Of a stretch of 30,970 nt of DNA, positions 16,576 through 24,289 are shown in pieces; within the stretch, counting starts at the first letter, position 1; every line of letters begins with the position of its first letter. The notes under the pieces were generated by a model that was not told the DNA's origin, searched no databases, and was given only the letters and a program-made list of their open reading frames with translations. Made by a program: the position numbers and the translations under genes. This DNA comes from JASFUX01 sp050050115. GTDB lineage: Bacteria; Pseudomonadota; Alphaproteobacteria; Caulobacterales; Maricaulaceae. Where the stretch lies: NCBI GenBank assembly GCA_050050115.1, contig JASFUX010000009.1:1-30970 (forward strand). The letters run 5' to 3'.

Positions 16576-16636
16576 GACCCAATTGGCGCGCGAAACGCTT
16601 GGCGAAACGGGCGAGCGGCGCCACGCTGGCGGCGTA

Positions 16637-17113
16637 ATGGCCCAGCGTCCGTTCAAATTCCTGATTGTCGCGGACGGCACGCCCGAAAGCCGGCCGGCGG
16701 CCTGGTTCGCGGCCCTCCGGGCCGCCCACACCGGCGCGTGCGTGGCGATCCTGTCGGTGATCGAGCCTCACGGTTTCGAGCACTGGCTGGGCGTCGGCGA
16801 GGAAATCCGCCGCGAGGCGCGCGAGGCCGCAGAGCAGCATCTCGAAGACCTCTCCGCCGAGGTCCGCGGCTGCGGCGTTGAAGACACCGAATTCATCATC
16901 AGAGAGGGAGACCTGCGCGCCGAGTTGCAGCACCTGATCGAGGAAGACCGCGACATCCGCATCCTCGTGCTCGGCTCGGCCGCCGGAGCGAACCCCGGGC
17001 CGCTGGTCTCGGCGGTCGCGCGCGGCGGACGGGGCATGTTCGGTCAGCGGGCGATCCCGATCGCCGTGGTGCCAGGCGTGCTCACCCGCCAGGAGATCGA
17101 GGAAATCGCATGA
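16637..17113 (+). CDS. Universal stress protein (UspA family)
   Basis: 158 aa from ATG 16637; an upstream TTG at 16583 would add 18 non-family residues. Usp marks seen: F-K-F-L-I-V-A-D-G-T-P-E-S first strand, a long helix of E-E-I-R-R-E-A-R-E-A-A-E-Q-H-L, then I-R-E-G-D-L and the nucleotide-binding type L-V-L-G-S-A-A-G-A-N-P-G-P-L-V-S, and I-P-I-A-V-V-P-G at the end. Single-domain Usp proteins bind ATP and respond to stress or growth arrest. The adjacent placement to nfuA, and to trpS in relatives, is an alphaproteobacterial habit. The stop overlaps the next gene (ATGA). Confidence 0.9.
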   Translation: MAQRPFKFLIVADGTPESRPAAWFAALRAAHTGACVAILSVIEPHGFEHWLGVGEEIRREAREAAEQHLEDLSAEVRGCGVEDTEFIIREGDLRAELQHLIEEDRDIRILVLGSAAGANPGPLVSAVARGGRGMFGQRAIPIAVVPGVLTRQEIEEIA

Positions 17114-17691
17114 CCTTTCGCATGCTCGGCCTTGCGGCCGCCCTCGCGCTCGTCGCCGCGTGCGAGACGACGACGCCCGCCCAAGGCCAGCCGGCCGCGC
17201 CGGTCGAAGGCCGCGTCGCGTTGCCCGAAACCGCGCAAGGCGCCGCCCGGCCGGTGCGTAATCTCGCCGCCGCTGAAACTGGCGAAGAGATCGTCACCAT
17301 CCGCTACTGGAAAATCCAAAAGGGCAGCTTTCCCGAGTTCCTCGAAGCCAGCCAAACCGGCGTCTGGCCCTACTTTGAGAAGATCGGCGCGCGGGTGATC
17401 GGCATGTGGCTGGTCGTTCCCGGCCCCGATCAGGAAGAGGCTTCGGCCGAGTACGACGAAGTCTATCTCGCCACCCGCTACGCCAGCCTCGCGCACTGGG
17501 AGGCGACGCGCGACGCGGTCAGGCTCGGCGGCGACGGGGAGGACTACCGCGCGCTTCAGGCTGCACTGGCGACCCGCCGCGCGCTGACGCTCGAGACGAA
17601 CGTGCAGTTTCTTCAAGGCGCGACTGGTCCGTTCGGGCCGTATTTCCTGCCGGGCACGGGAGAAACGTTCGTTCCTGCGCCGACCGAGTAG
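17110..17691 (+). CDS. NIPSNAP-like lipoprotein
   Basis: 193 aa. A lipoprotein signal with lipobox V-A-A-C (Cys18) is followed by a Pro/Ala/Gln linker and a single alpha-beta domain starting E-I-V-T-I-R-Y-W-K-I-Q-K-G-S-F-P-E-F. That is the pattern of NIPSNAP/dimeric ferredoxin-like (alpha-beta barrel) proteins, with G-A-R-V-I-G-M-W-L-V and Y-L-A-T-R-Y-A-S-L-A-H-W-E as the second and third elements. The fold often binds small molecules; no catalytic residue is evident. It begins inside the usp stop codon (ATGA), so the two are translationally coupled, yet the product is exported and Usp is cytoplasmic. The fold call is moderate. Confidence 0.75.
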   Translation: MTFRMLGLAAALALVAACETTTPAQGQPAAPVEGRVALPETAQGAARPVRNLAAAETGEEIVTIRYWKIQKGSFPEFLEASQTGVWPYFEKIGARVIGMWLVVPGPDQEEASAEYDEVYLATRYASLAHWEATRDAVRLGGDGEDYRALQAALATRRALTLETNVQFLQGATGPFGPYFLPGTGETFVPAPTE

Positions 17692-17786
17692 GCCGACTTC
17701 CACGCCGGCGGCGTTCGATCACCCCAAGCGAAATAAGGTTGAATCACCGCCCGCAGCCCGCCATCTCATGGGCCAAGGAGCGCGCG

Positions 17787-18374
17787 ATGTTCATCCAAAC
17801 CGAAGCCACGCCCAACCCGCTGACCCTGAAGTTCCTGCCCGGCCGCGACGTGCTTGGCGCGGGGACGATGGACTTCCCGACCGCAGCGGCGGCGAACGCC
17901 AGCCCGCTGGCGCGCGCCTTGTTCGAAGCGGGCGAAGTGACCGGCGTCATGCTCGGGCCGGACTTCCTGACAGTGACCAAGGCCGAAACGACGCCCTGGG
18001 AGCATTTGAAACCCGCCCTGCTCGCCGCGATCATGGACCATTATCTCTCCGGCGCGCCGATGCTCGAAGCCGGCGCGGACGCGTCCGAGCTCGCGTCGAA
18101 TTTGGGCGAGGCCGAAGTCCAGTACGATGAAGACACCGCCGAAGTGGTCGCCGAGATCAAGGACCTGATCGAGACGCGGGTGCGCCCCGCTGTCGCCGGC
18201 GACGGCGGAGACATCGTGTTTCACAAGTTCGACAAGGAGACCGGCGTCGTCTTCCTGACGATGCGCGGCGCCTGCGCGGGCTGTCCGTCCTCGACGATGA
18301 CCTTGAAGGCTGGCATCGAGAACCTGCTCCGCCACTACGTCCCCGAAGTGAACGCCGTCGAAGCGGTGGTCTAG
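17787..18374 (+). CDS. NifU-family Fe-S cluster carrier NfuA
   Basis: 195 aa from ATG 17787, with AAGGAG seven bases upstream. The N-terminal Nfu_N domain starts M-F-I-Q-T-E-A-T-P-N-P, the family hallmark, and includes F-L-P-G-R-D-V. The C-terminal NifU-like domain carries R-P-A-V-A-G-D-G-G-D-I and the cluster-binding C-A-G-C-P-S with C163 and C166. NfuA binds a 4Fe-4S cluster between two subunits and delivers it to apo-enzymes. Full length and intact. It lies 95 bases after the NIPSNAP-like gene, probably with its own promoter. Confidence 0.95.
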   Translation: MFIQTEATPNPLTLKFLPGRDVLGAGTMDFPTAAAANASPLARALFEAGEVTGVMLGPDFLTVTKAETTPWEHLKPALLAAIMDHYLSGAPMLEAGADASELASNLGEAEVQYDEDTAEVVAEIKDLIETRVRPAVAGDGGDIVFHKFDKETGVVFLTMRGACAGCPSSTMTLKAGIENLLRHYVPEVNAVEAVV

Positions 18375-18463
18375 GCCCGCCTCCATTCAGCCATGAATCT
18401 CAGCGGCTATGATCGCCGAGCGCGCTGATCGGCGCGCAGACGTTCTGCGACCGGGAGAGCGAC

Positions 18464-19612
18464 ATGGTCGACAAGGCGCTTTCGGATTTCGTGCGCGAGG
18501 CGCTGGGCAAGGGGGCCAAGCCAGACGAGATCGAGGCGGCGCTCGCCAAAAGCGGCTGGCCGGCGGCGCAGATCCAGAGCGCCCTCGGCGCCTATGCGTC
18601 CGAACCGTTCGTCGTCCCCGTACCCAGGCCGAGCGCCTACATCTCCGCGCGCGAGGCGTTTCTCTACATTCTTCTTTTCATCCTGCTCGGCGTCATTGCG
18701 GGGCACCTCGGCGCGCTGCTGTTCACGTTGATCGGGATCTTCATTCCGCCGGACGTCATCCAGCCGTGGATGGCCAACACGGCCAGCGGGACGATCCGCT
18801 GGGCGGTCTCGGCGCTGGTCGTGGCGCTGCCGACCTATCTGATCTTGAGCTGGCGGCTCGCCCGGGCGCGGCGGAACAACCCGGCGATGCAGGGCTCTCG
18901 CATCCGCAAGTGGCTGACCTATCTCGCCCTGGTCATCGCCGCGGGCACGCTGATCGGGGACCTGATCGCGGTCGTTTACAACCTGCTCTCCGGCGAGCTG
19001 ACGCTCAGGTTCTTCTTGAAGGCCGCCGTCATCGCCGCGATCGCCGGCGGCATCTTCGCCCACTACGTCCGCGAGGCCGAGCGCGACGACTCCGCCGGAA
19101 CGCCGCTTCTGCTCGAAATGGCGCTGGGGCTGGGGCTCGCGCTCGTCGGCGGCGTCGCCTCGATCACAGGCGTCGCGCTGATCGACTCCCCGGCGCGCTT
19201 GCGCATGCAGGAGCGCGACGAGGCGCGGATGCAGGCGGTCTCGGAAATCGCCGGCGCGGTGGACTGCTACTACAGCTACGAAGGCGAGCTGCCCGAAGAC
19301 CTCGAGACCATGCGGGGTTTCCTCGACGCGCGAGCGCGCACCACCTCGATCGCAGGAAGCTGCAGATGGGGCGAGCGGCGCGATCCCGCGACCGACGCGC
19401 CTTACGAGTACAGGCCGCTCGACGGCGCAGAATATGAGCTTTGCGCGACGTTCGATCTGCCGACGGACGACTCAGATGATCCGAGGACCTACGCCTACTC
19501 TTCGGGGTATCGCCTGGGCTACGGATCGCGCACGATCGCCGCGGTCCATGACGCAGGGAGACACTGCTTCACGCTCGAAGCGGTCGAGCTGGAGACGGCG
19601 TTTCCGTTCTAG
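18464..19612 (+). CDS. DUF5671-type membrane protein with C-terminal soluble domain
   Basis: 382 aa. Residues 1-45 form a small helical module (D-F-V-R-E-A-L-G-K-G and G-W-P-A-A-Q-I-Q-S-A-L) of the type found in front of several membrane domains. Five membrane spans follow, about 66-94, 111-131, 150-172, 183-201 and 216-240; S-A-R-E-A-F-L-Y-I-L-L-F-I-L-L fits DUF5671. The C-terminal domain (about 245-382) begins with a long helix (R-M-Q-A-V-S-E-I-A-G-A-V-D-C-Y-Y) and continues with G-E-L-P-E-D-L and P-Y-E-Y-R, a pattern seen in type II pseudopilin globular domains, with four or so cysteines that could form disulfides outside the cell. Its TAG stop overlaps the rph TAG stop on the other strand. 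Confidence 0.75.
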   Translation: MVDKALSDFVREALGKGAKPDEIEAALAKSGWPAAQIQSALGAYASEPFVVPVPRPSAYISAREAFLYILLFILLGVIAGHLGALLFTLIGIFIPPDVIQPWMANTASGTIRWAVSALVVALPTYLILSWRLARARRNNPAMQGSRIRKWLTYLALVIAAGTLIGDLIAVVYNLLSGELTLRFFLKAAVIAAIAGGIFAHYVREAERDDSAGTPLLLEMALGLGLALVGGVASITGVALIDSPARLRMQERDEARMQAVSEIAGAVDCYYSYEGELPEDLETMRGFLDARARTTSIAGSCRWGERRDPATDAPYEYRPLDGAEYELCATFDLPTDDSDDPRTYAYSSGYRLGYGSRTIAAVHDAGRHCFTLEAVELETAFPF

Positions 19613-20343
19613 CCGACCGCCGCGCGCTGCTTCTCGGCCAGCGCTTCGACGCCTTGGCGGGCGAGGGTCATGAGCGCGTCGAACTGTTGGGGCGCGAAGG
19701 CGCGGTCCTCGGCGGTCGCCTGCACCTCGACGACTCCGCCCGAAGCGGTGAGCACGAAGTTGGCGTCCGCCTCAGCGCGGCTGTCTTCCGAATAGTCGAG
19801 ATCGAGGAGCGCTTCCCCGCCGACGATGCCGCAAGACACCGCCGCCACCTGATCTATGATTGGATCGTTTTCGAGCACGCCCTCCTCGCGCAGGTAGTCG
19901 CAGCACAGTTTCAACGCGACCCAGGCGCCGGTGATCGAAGCAGTGCGCGTGCCGCCGTCGGCCTGGATCACGTCGCAGTCGAGCGTGATCTGCCGCTCGC
20001 CCAGCTTTTTCATGTCGACGCACGCGCGTAAGGACCGACCGATCAGACGTTGGATCTCCTGCGTGCGGCCCGACTGCTTGCCGGAGGCGGCTTCGCGCCG
20101 GCCCCGCGTATGCGTGGCGCGCGGAAGCATGCCGTACTCGCCCGTCACCCAGCCCTTGCCGGAGTTGCGCATCCACGGCGGCACGGTCTCGTCGAACGAG
20201 GCGGTGCAAAGCACGTGCGTGTGCCCGAACTTGATCAAGCACGAGCCTTCGGCGTAGCGCGACGCGCCGGTCTCGATCGTGATCTCGCGAAGCGCGTCGT
20301 CCGCGCGTCCGCCGCTGCGGCCCTCGCCGATGATCTCGGGCAT
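19609..20343 (-). CDS. rph: Ribonuclease PH
   Basis: 244 aa from the ATG complementary to 20341-20343, with AGGAGACC upstream; the open frame reaches further back, but that part is not RNase PH. The enzyme trims tRNA 3' ends by phosphorolysis. Family marks: E-G-S-C-L-I-K-F-G-H-T-H-V-L-C-T-A-S, P-P-W-M-R, G-W-V-T-G-E-Y-G-M-L-P-R-A-T-H-T-R, the phosphate-binding G-G-T-R-T-A-S-I-T-G at 130-139, and D-L-D-Y-S-E-D-S-R-A-E-A-D-A-N-F. Complete. It is divergent from the GST-like gene with 140 bases between. In relatives rph and hrcA-grpE are usually adjacent and divergent, so the GST-like gene looks inserted. Confidence 0.97.
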   Translation of the reverse strand: MPEIIGEGRSGGRADDALREITIETGASRYAEGSCLIKFGHTHVLCTASFDETVPPWMRNSGKGWVTGEYGMLPRATHTRGRREAASGKQSGRTQEIQRLIGRSLRACVDMKKLGERQITLDCDVIQADGGTRTASITGAWVALKLCCDYLREEGVLENDPIIDQVAAVSCGIVGGEALLDLDYSEDSRAEADANFVLTASGGVVEVQATAEDRAFAPQQFDALMTLARQGVEALAEKQRAAVG

Positions 20344-20483
20344 GGGGTCTCCTGGTTCCGTTTCGGCGCGCGAGGTAGCATGGTTGAGCGGACGCGTCTT
20401 CCCGCAGCACGGCGGTTTTTCGCATTGTCGGCGCTGATGCCTCGCCCGCACGTTCGCGGCCAGGCGACCGCACGGAGTCTGAA

Positions 20484-21218
20484 ATGACAGGACCGACCTT
20501 GCGCTACTTCGACTGCCGAAGCCGCGGCGAAGCATTGCGGTTCGCTCTGGCGGACTCCGGGATCGAGTTCCGCGACGAGCGTCCGTCCGTCGAGACGTTT
20601 CTCAAGCTTCGCGCCGAGCCAAAGAGTTTCGCCAAGGTCGCGCCATTCTCAACATTGCCGGTGCTCGAATGGAACGGCTATGTCATCGCGGAAACGCTGG
20701 CGATCGCATCATACCTGGGCGAACGCCTCGGGCACGCGCCCTACGTGGGCGACCTTGAGACGCGCGGTCTTCACAACATGATCGTTTCCGCCGCCCATCT
20801 CGGCATGCAGACGCCGTACTCGCAATTCTTCAGACAGCCCCTCGATCAACCGGACTCGGCGTTTCGCGATGCGGCGCAGAGTTTTCTCGACTCGCAAGCC
20901 AAGAAGGCGTCGCAACTGGAGCGGCTGTGTTCGGACCTCGAGGTCGAGACATATTTCGGCGGCGCGGCGCCCGCGATGTCGGACTTCTTTGTGTATGAGT
21001 CCCTCGACCGCGCGGAAACTTGCTTCGGCGAAAACTTCACGCGCGTACTTGGGCAACTGCCCAGGCTGCAGGCGCTCAAGACCGCCCTCGACGAGCGAAC
21101 CTCGATCTCGGCGTACCGTGCTGCGGGCAAGATCTCCGAACGTGTGACGCTGAGCCAAATCGAACCTGAGCTGCAGGCCCGTTTGAGCGAGCTTGAACCT
21201 GAGCTCAGCACCCAATGA
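20484..21218 (+). CDS. Glutathione S-transferase family protein
   Basis: 244 aa. The N-terminal thioredoxin-like half has L-R-Y-F-D-C-R-S-R-G-E-A-L-R-F (Tyr8 is a plausible catalytic residue, as in sigma/mu-like GSTs), then S-T-L-P-V-L-E-W-N-G with the cis-Pro P59, and A-E-T-L-A-I (E70, T71) for the glutathione gamma-glutamyl group. The C-terminal half is helical with A-M-S-D-F-F-V-Y-E, the N-capping motif of the GST fold. The layout is like eukaryotic-type sigma GSTs. The substrate is unknown. GGAG precedes ATG 20484. A heat-shock-like promoter for hrcA appears to overlap its last codons. Confidence 0.85.
   Translation: MTGPTLRYFDCRSRGEALRFALADSGIEFRDERPSVETFLKLRAEPKSFAKVAPFSTLPVLEWNGYVIAETLAIASYLGERLGHAPYVGDLETRGLHNMIVSAAHLGMQTPYSQFFRQPLDQPDSAFRDAAQSFLDSQAKKASQLERLCSDLEVETYFGGAAPAMSDFFVYESLDRAETCFGENFTRVLGQLPRLQALKTALDERTSISAYRAAGKISERVTLSQIEPELQARLSELEPELSTQ
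21192..21216 (+). promoter_or_regulatory. Candidate sigma-32 promoter for hrcA-grpE
   Basis: CTTGAA (21192-21197), 13-base spacer, CCCAAT (21211-21216), close to the heat-shock consensus CTTGAA-N13/14-CCCCATNT. It overlaps the 3' end of the GST-like gene, about 58 bases before the hrcA ATG. The -10 part is imperfect. The alphaproteobacterial variant with a longer spacer does not fit as well. Confidence 0.4.
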
Positions 21219-21273
21219 CGTGATAGCCGCCGCAATTGCCTCCCAGGCCCCCGCGCCCTATCTCTTCTCCCCC

Positions 21274-22350
21274 ATGACCGAGCCCGACCCCGAACGGTCC
21301 CTCTCCATCGCCGATCTCGATCGGCGTTCTCGCGAGATTTTTCGCGAGGTCGTGGAGTCGTACCTGACCACCGGCGAGCCGGTCGGCTCGCGCACCATCT
21401 CCCAGCGCGAAGGCGTCACGCTGTCGCCCGCCTCGATCCGCAACACCATGGCGGACCTGACCGCCCACGGCCTGCTCGCTGCGCCGCACGCGAGCGCGGG
21501 ACGCATCCCGACCCACGCGGGCTTGCGGCTGTTCGTCGACGGACTGCTCGAGATCGGCGACGTCTCGGGCGAGGAGCGCGCCGCAATCGAAGCGAGCGTC
21601 TCGGGCAAGGCCGAGAGCGTCGAAGACGTGCTCGAACGCGCCTCGGACGCCCTCTCAGGCCTCGCCGGCGCGGCCGGACTGGTGCTTGCACCGCGGCGGG
21701 ACGCGACCTTGCGCCACATCGAGTTCGTCGCGCTGGGTCCCGGTGAAGCGCTCGCCGTGCTGGTCTTCGCCGATGGGACGGTCGAGAACCGCCTCATCAA
21801 GGTGCCCGAAGGGGTCACGCCGGCGAGCCTGATCGAAGCGGGCAACTTCCTCTCCGCCCGGCTCAAGGGCCGCACCCTGGCCGAGGCGCGCGCGGTGATC
21901 GCCGACGAGCTCGAGGCGGCGCGTTATCAGATCGACGAGGCCGCCGCCCACCTGATCGAAGGCGGCTTCGCCGAATGGGGCGGCGGCGCGGCCGACCGCC
22001 GGGCGCTGATCGTGCGCGGCCGGGCGAACCTGCTTGAAAACGTCGAGGCGGCCGGGGACCTCGAACGCATCCGCTCGCTGTTCGACGACCTCGAGCGCAA
22101 GAACGACCTGATTGCGCTCCTCGACGAGGCGCGCGCGTCGGCCGCCGTGAAAATCTTTATCGGCGCCGAGAACCCGCTATTTTCTCTCTCGGGCTCGAGC
22201 GTGGTCGCAGCGCCGTATAAGGACCGGGCGCAGAACATCGTCGGCGCGGTGGGCGTCATTGGTCCGACGCGGCTGAACTACGCGCGGGTGATTCCACTGG
22301 TGGACTACACCGCCCGAGTCGTCGAACGATTGCTGACGACCGGCGGATGA
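21274..22350 (+). CDS. hrcA: Heat-inducible transcriptional repressor HrcA
   Basis: 358 aa from ATG 21274; the frame is open from TTG 21193, but ATG gives the usual family N-terminus before L-S-I-A-D-L-D-R-R-S-R-E-I-F. HrcA binds CIRCE operators and represses groESL and sometimes dnaK genes; GroEL sets its activity. Marks: winged-helix region with T-T-G-E-P-V-G-S-R-T-I-S and L-S-P-A-S-I-R-N-T-M-A-D-L, H-A-S-A-G-R-I-P-T-H-A-G-L-R, and near the end V-G-A-V-G-V-I-G-P-T-R-L-N-Y-A-R-V-I-P, all typical. No strong ribosome site is visible. grpE begins 16 bases after the stop. No CIRCE element was found near it, in keeping with the alphaproteobacterial habit of placing CIRCE only before groESL. Confidence 0.96.
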   Translation: MTEPDPERSLSIADLDRRSREIFREVVESYLTTGEPVGSRTISQREGVTLSPASIRNTMADLTAHGLLAAPHASAGRIPTHAGLRLFVDGLLEIGDVSGEERAAIEASVSGKAESVEDVLERASDALSGLAGAAGLVLAPRRDATLRHIEFVALGPGEALAVLVFADGTVENRLIKVPEGVTPASLIEAGNFLSARLKGRTLAEARAVIADELEAARYQIDEAAAHLIEGGFAEWGGGAADRRALIVRGRANLLENVEAAGDLERIRSLFDDLERKNDLIALLDEARASAAVKIFIGAENPLFSLSGSSVVAAPYKDRAQNIVGAVGVIGPTRLNYARVIPLVDYTARVVERLLTTGG

Positions 22351-22366
22351 CAAGGACGGTAGACGC

Positions 22367-22978
22367 ATGAGCAACGACGCGAACACTCCTGACGCCGAGA
22401 ACGACGCGGTTGCGGACGGCGAGAGCGACGCGCCGCAAGGCGAGCGCACGATCGAAGCGCTCGAAGCTGAGCTTGCGACGGTGCGCGACCAGATGCTGCG
22501 CGCGGCGGCCGAAGCGGAGAACACCCGCAAGCGCGCCGAGCGCGAGGTCGCCGACGCCCGCGCCTATTCGGTCACCGGTTTCGCGCGCGACGTCCTGTCG
22601 GTCGGCGACAACCTCTCGCGCGCCCTTGATGCGCTCTCGCCCGAGCTGCGCGAGAACATGGGCGAGGCGGGCCGCACCCTCCTGTCGGGCATCGAGCTGA
22701 CCCAGAAGGAGCTGGTCGCCGCCCTCTCCCGCAACGGCGTCAGCCCGATCAACGTCGAGCCGGGCGCGGCGTTCGATCCGAACCTGCACCAGGCCGCGGC
22801 GCAGATTCCCTCGAGCCATCCGTCCGGGACGGTGGTCGAGGTGATCCAATCAGGCTGGATGATCGGCGAGCGCGTGCTGCGCGCCGCGGTGGTCGCGGTG
22901 TCGGCGGGCGGCGGATCGCCAAGCGAAGCCGCGCCGGAAACGTCCGAACCCGGCGGCTCAGTGGATACGACGGCCTAG
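22367..22978 (+). CDS. grpE: Nucleotide exchange factor GrpE
   Basis: 203 aa. GrpE releases ADP from DnaK. An acidic disordered N-terminus (1-27) leads into a long coiled coil (about 28-75, I-E-A-L-E-A-E-L-A-T-V-R-D-Q-M-L-R-A-A-A-E-A-E-N-T-R-K-R spread over several heptads), then a four-helix region and the C-terminal beta domain with F-D-P-N-L-H-Q-A, S-G-T-V-V-E-V-I-Q-S-G-W and R-V-L-R-A-A-V-V-A-V, all GrpE signatures. Directly follows hrcA, forming the usual alphaproteobacterial hrcA-grpE operon. It is convergent with a lipoprotein gene, with only three bases between the stops. Confidence 0.96.
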   Translation: MSNDANTPDAENDAVADGESDAPQGERTIEALEAELATVRDQMLRAAAEAENTRKRAEREVADARAYSVTGFARDVLSVGDNLSRALDALSPELRENMGEAGRTLLSGIELTQKELVAALSRNGVSPINVEPGAAFDPNLHQAAAQIPSSHPSGTVVEVIQSGWMIGERVLRAAVVAVSAGGGSPSEAAPETSEPGGSVDTTA

Positions 22979-22981
22979 AAC

Positions 22982-23422
22982 CTATCGCCCTTCGATCAGG
23001 CTCATCTCGACCGTGTTGCCGGTGTAGGGGTCGATCTCGCTCCAACTCTCGCCGACCGTGCGCCGCGCCGCCGGATAGCACATCGACGAGGCGGCTTGCG
23101 GCTCGGTCCGTTCAAAGCAGATCTCGCCGTCGACGACATCCCACCGGCCGCTCTCGTCTCCCATGGAGCTGAAGACGCGATAAGTGTGATCTGGATCGAC
23201 GTGCCATTCCGCCTCGTAGAAGAGATCGGGCAAGGCGACGGCGATCGTATTCCCGAAGAACGGCTCGACGAGTTCGGACTCCTCAGTGACGGTGTCGTCG
23301 CAAGCGGCCGCGGAGGCGAGGACGACCGCGCCGAGAACGGCGACCGCCCCGCGCAACCGTTGCGGCGCCGCGCCGGCCGAACGAAGCGTGACGGACTCTC
23401 TCTTGGGAGGAATGCGGATCAT
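22982..23422 (-). CDS. Small predicted lipoprotein, unknown function
   Basis: 146 aa; family not recognised. A long basic N-terminus and hydrophobic stretch end in a lipobox A-S-A-A-A-C (Cys41). The mature part has aromatic-rich strands: A-E-W-H-V-D-P-D-H-T-Y-R-V-F, G-R-W-D-V-V-D-G-E-I-C-F-E-R, and S-S-M-C-Y-P, suggesting a small beta barrel or lipocalin-like domain with two cysteines in the mature domain available for a disulfide. GGAGA precedes the ATG. It lies 43 bases after the TorF-type porin gene on the same strand and may be co-transcribed with it. A MliC-like fold is possible but not supported by a clear motif. Confidence 0.65.
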   Translation of the reverse strand: MIRIPPKRESVTLRSAGAAPQRLRGAVAVLGAVVLASAAACDDTVTEESELVEPFFGNTIAVALPDLFYEAEWHVDPDHTYRVFSSMGDESGRWDVVDGEICFERTEPQAASSMCYPAARRTVGESWSEIDPYTGNTVEMSLIEGR

Positions 23423-23465
23423 CTGACGTCTCCTTCTTTGGATTCATCTGCGTCGGGGGCGCGAT

Positions 23466-24200
23466 TCACCGCCGCTGACCCCAGCCTCCGAACGGCAAGT
23501 TGTAAGTGAGCTTTCCGACGAGGCCGGGCTCGCACCAGTCGGTGAAGAAGCACTCCGAAGGTTCGAGGTCCGTGCCCGCGTAGCGGACGTCGAGCGCCAG
23601 AGGGCCGCGCGAAGCGACCGCGCCGACCTCCCAATAACGCCGGTCCTGCCCGCGCTCGGAGTCGAGCGAGCCGTAGCGGGCCTCGAACGATAGCCAGTCA
23701 GCCGCGGCGTAGCCGGCGTTCGCCTGAAGCCGCCAACGCTCGCCGGCGTTCGAGGGCGCGGCGGGCGTCCACGCCGCCTCTGCGCCGATCGTCAGCGCCC
23801 CATGGCTTCGGCTCAACTTGCCGACGGCTTGATAGAAGTTGAGCGTCGGCCCCGCCGCCTCGTTGTCGGGGAAGAGCGACGCCATACCCTCGAACGTCAG
23901 CGTCGTCCGGCCCATTTCGATGTTTCGACCGGCGTAGAGGTCCAGCTCGAAGCTCGGACCATCCGGGATCAGGAAGTCGACGCCGCTCGAGAAGACGCCC
24001 GCATAGAGGCCGTCCGGCCGCCACAGGTAGAGCGAGAGCTGCGCGGTCGGCTCCAGATTGGAGTTGGAGACGCCATAGTAGCGGTAGTCGCTGACGACGC
24101 TGACCTGCGGGTAGAGCACGCCGATCGGCTCGGCCTCCGCGGCGCCCGCCCCGCATGTCGCGACCGCCCACGCTGCCGCCATCACCCGCATGCGCGTCAT
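23466..24200 (-). CDS. TorF-family putative porin (Gcw_chp type)
   Basis: 244 aa with a signal peptide cleaved near A-E-A (about residue 23). The family pattern V-S-V-V-S-D-Y-R-Y-Y-G-V-S-N-S-N at the start of the mature protein and G-L-Y-A-G-V-F-S-S-G-V-D-F soon after are hallmarks of the TorF/TIGR02001 group of outer-membrane barrels. Strands alternate through the rest. Two cysteines near C-terminal E-C-F-F-T-D-W-C may pair. The family is usually assumed to form small channels; its substrate is unknown. GGGAGG precedes the ATG. It is divergent from a LysR-type regulator, a common arrangement for a regulator and its target. Confidence 0.85.
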   Translation of the reverse strand: MTRMRVMAAAWAVATCGAGAAEAEPIGVLYPQVSVVSDYRYYGVSNSNLEPTAQLSLYLWRPDGLYAGVFSSGVDFLIPDGPSFELDLYAGRNIEMGRTTLTFEGMASLFPDNEAAGPTLNFYQAVGKLSRSHGALTIGAEAAWTPAAPSNAGERWRLQANAGYAAADWLSFEARYGSLDSERGQDRRYWEVGAVASRGPLALDVRYAGTDLEPSECFFTDWCEPGLVGKLTYNLPFGGWGQRR

Positions 24201-24265
24201 ACATAACCTCCCGCTTCCGATCGCTTCGCCATCGCGATCTCTCCGCAGGAGTCCTAGCGGCTAAG

Positions 24266-24275
24266 ATGATATCAT
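24266..24275. promoter_or_regulatory. AT-rich palindrome between the porin and LysR genes
   Basis: ATGATATCAT, perfect over ten bases, sits 15 bases before the LysR start in the 89-base divergent intergenic region. A second palindrome GATATCGATATC (24308-24319) falls inside the first codons of the LysR gene. LysR regulators often bind AT-rich dyads in such regions; which site is used, if either, is not known. Confidence 0.4.
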
Positions 24276-24289
24276 GATAATGAAATCAC

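Noticed and set aside
5745..16576. Mobile island with integrase or insertion sequences
   Set aside because: No transposase, integrase, tRNA border or direct repeats were found; only gene-order evidence suggests insertion.
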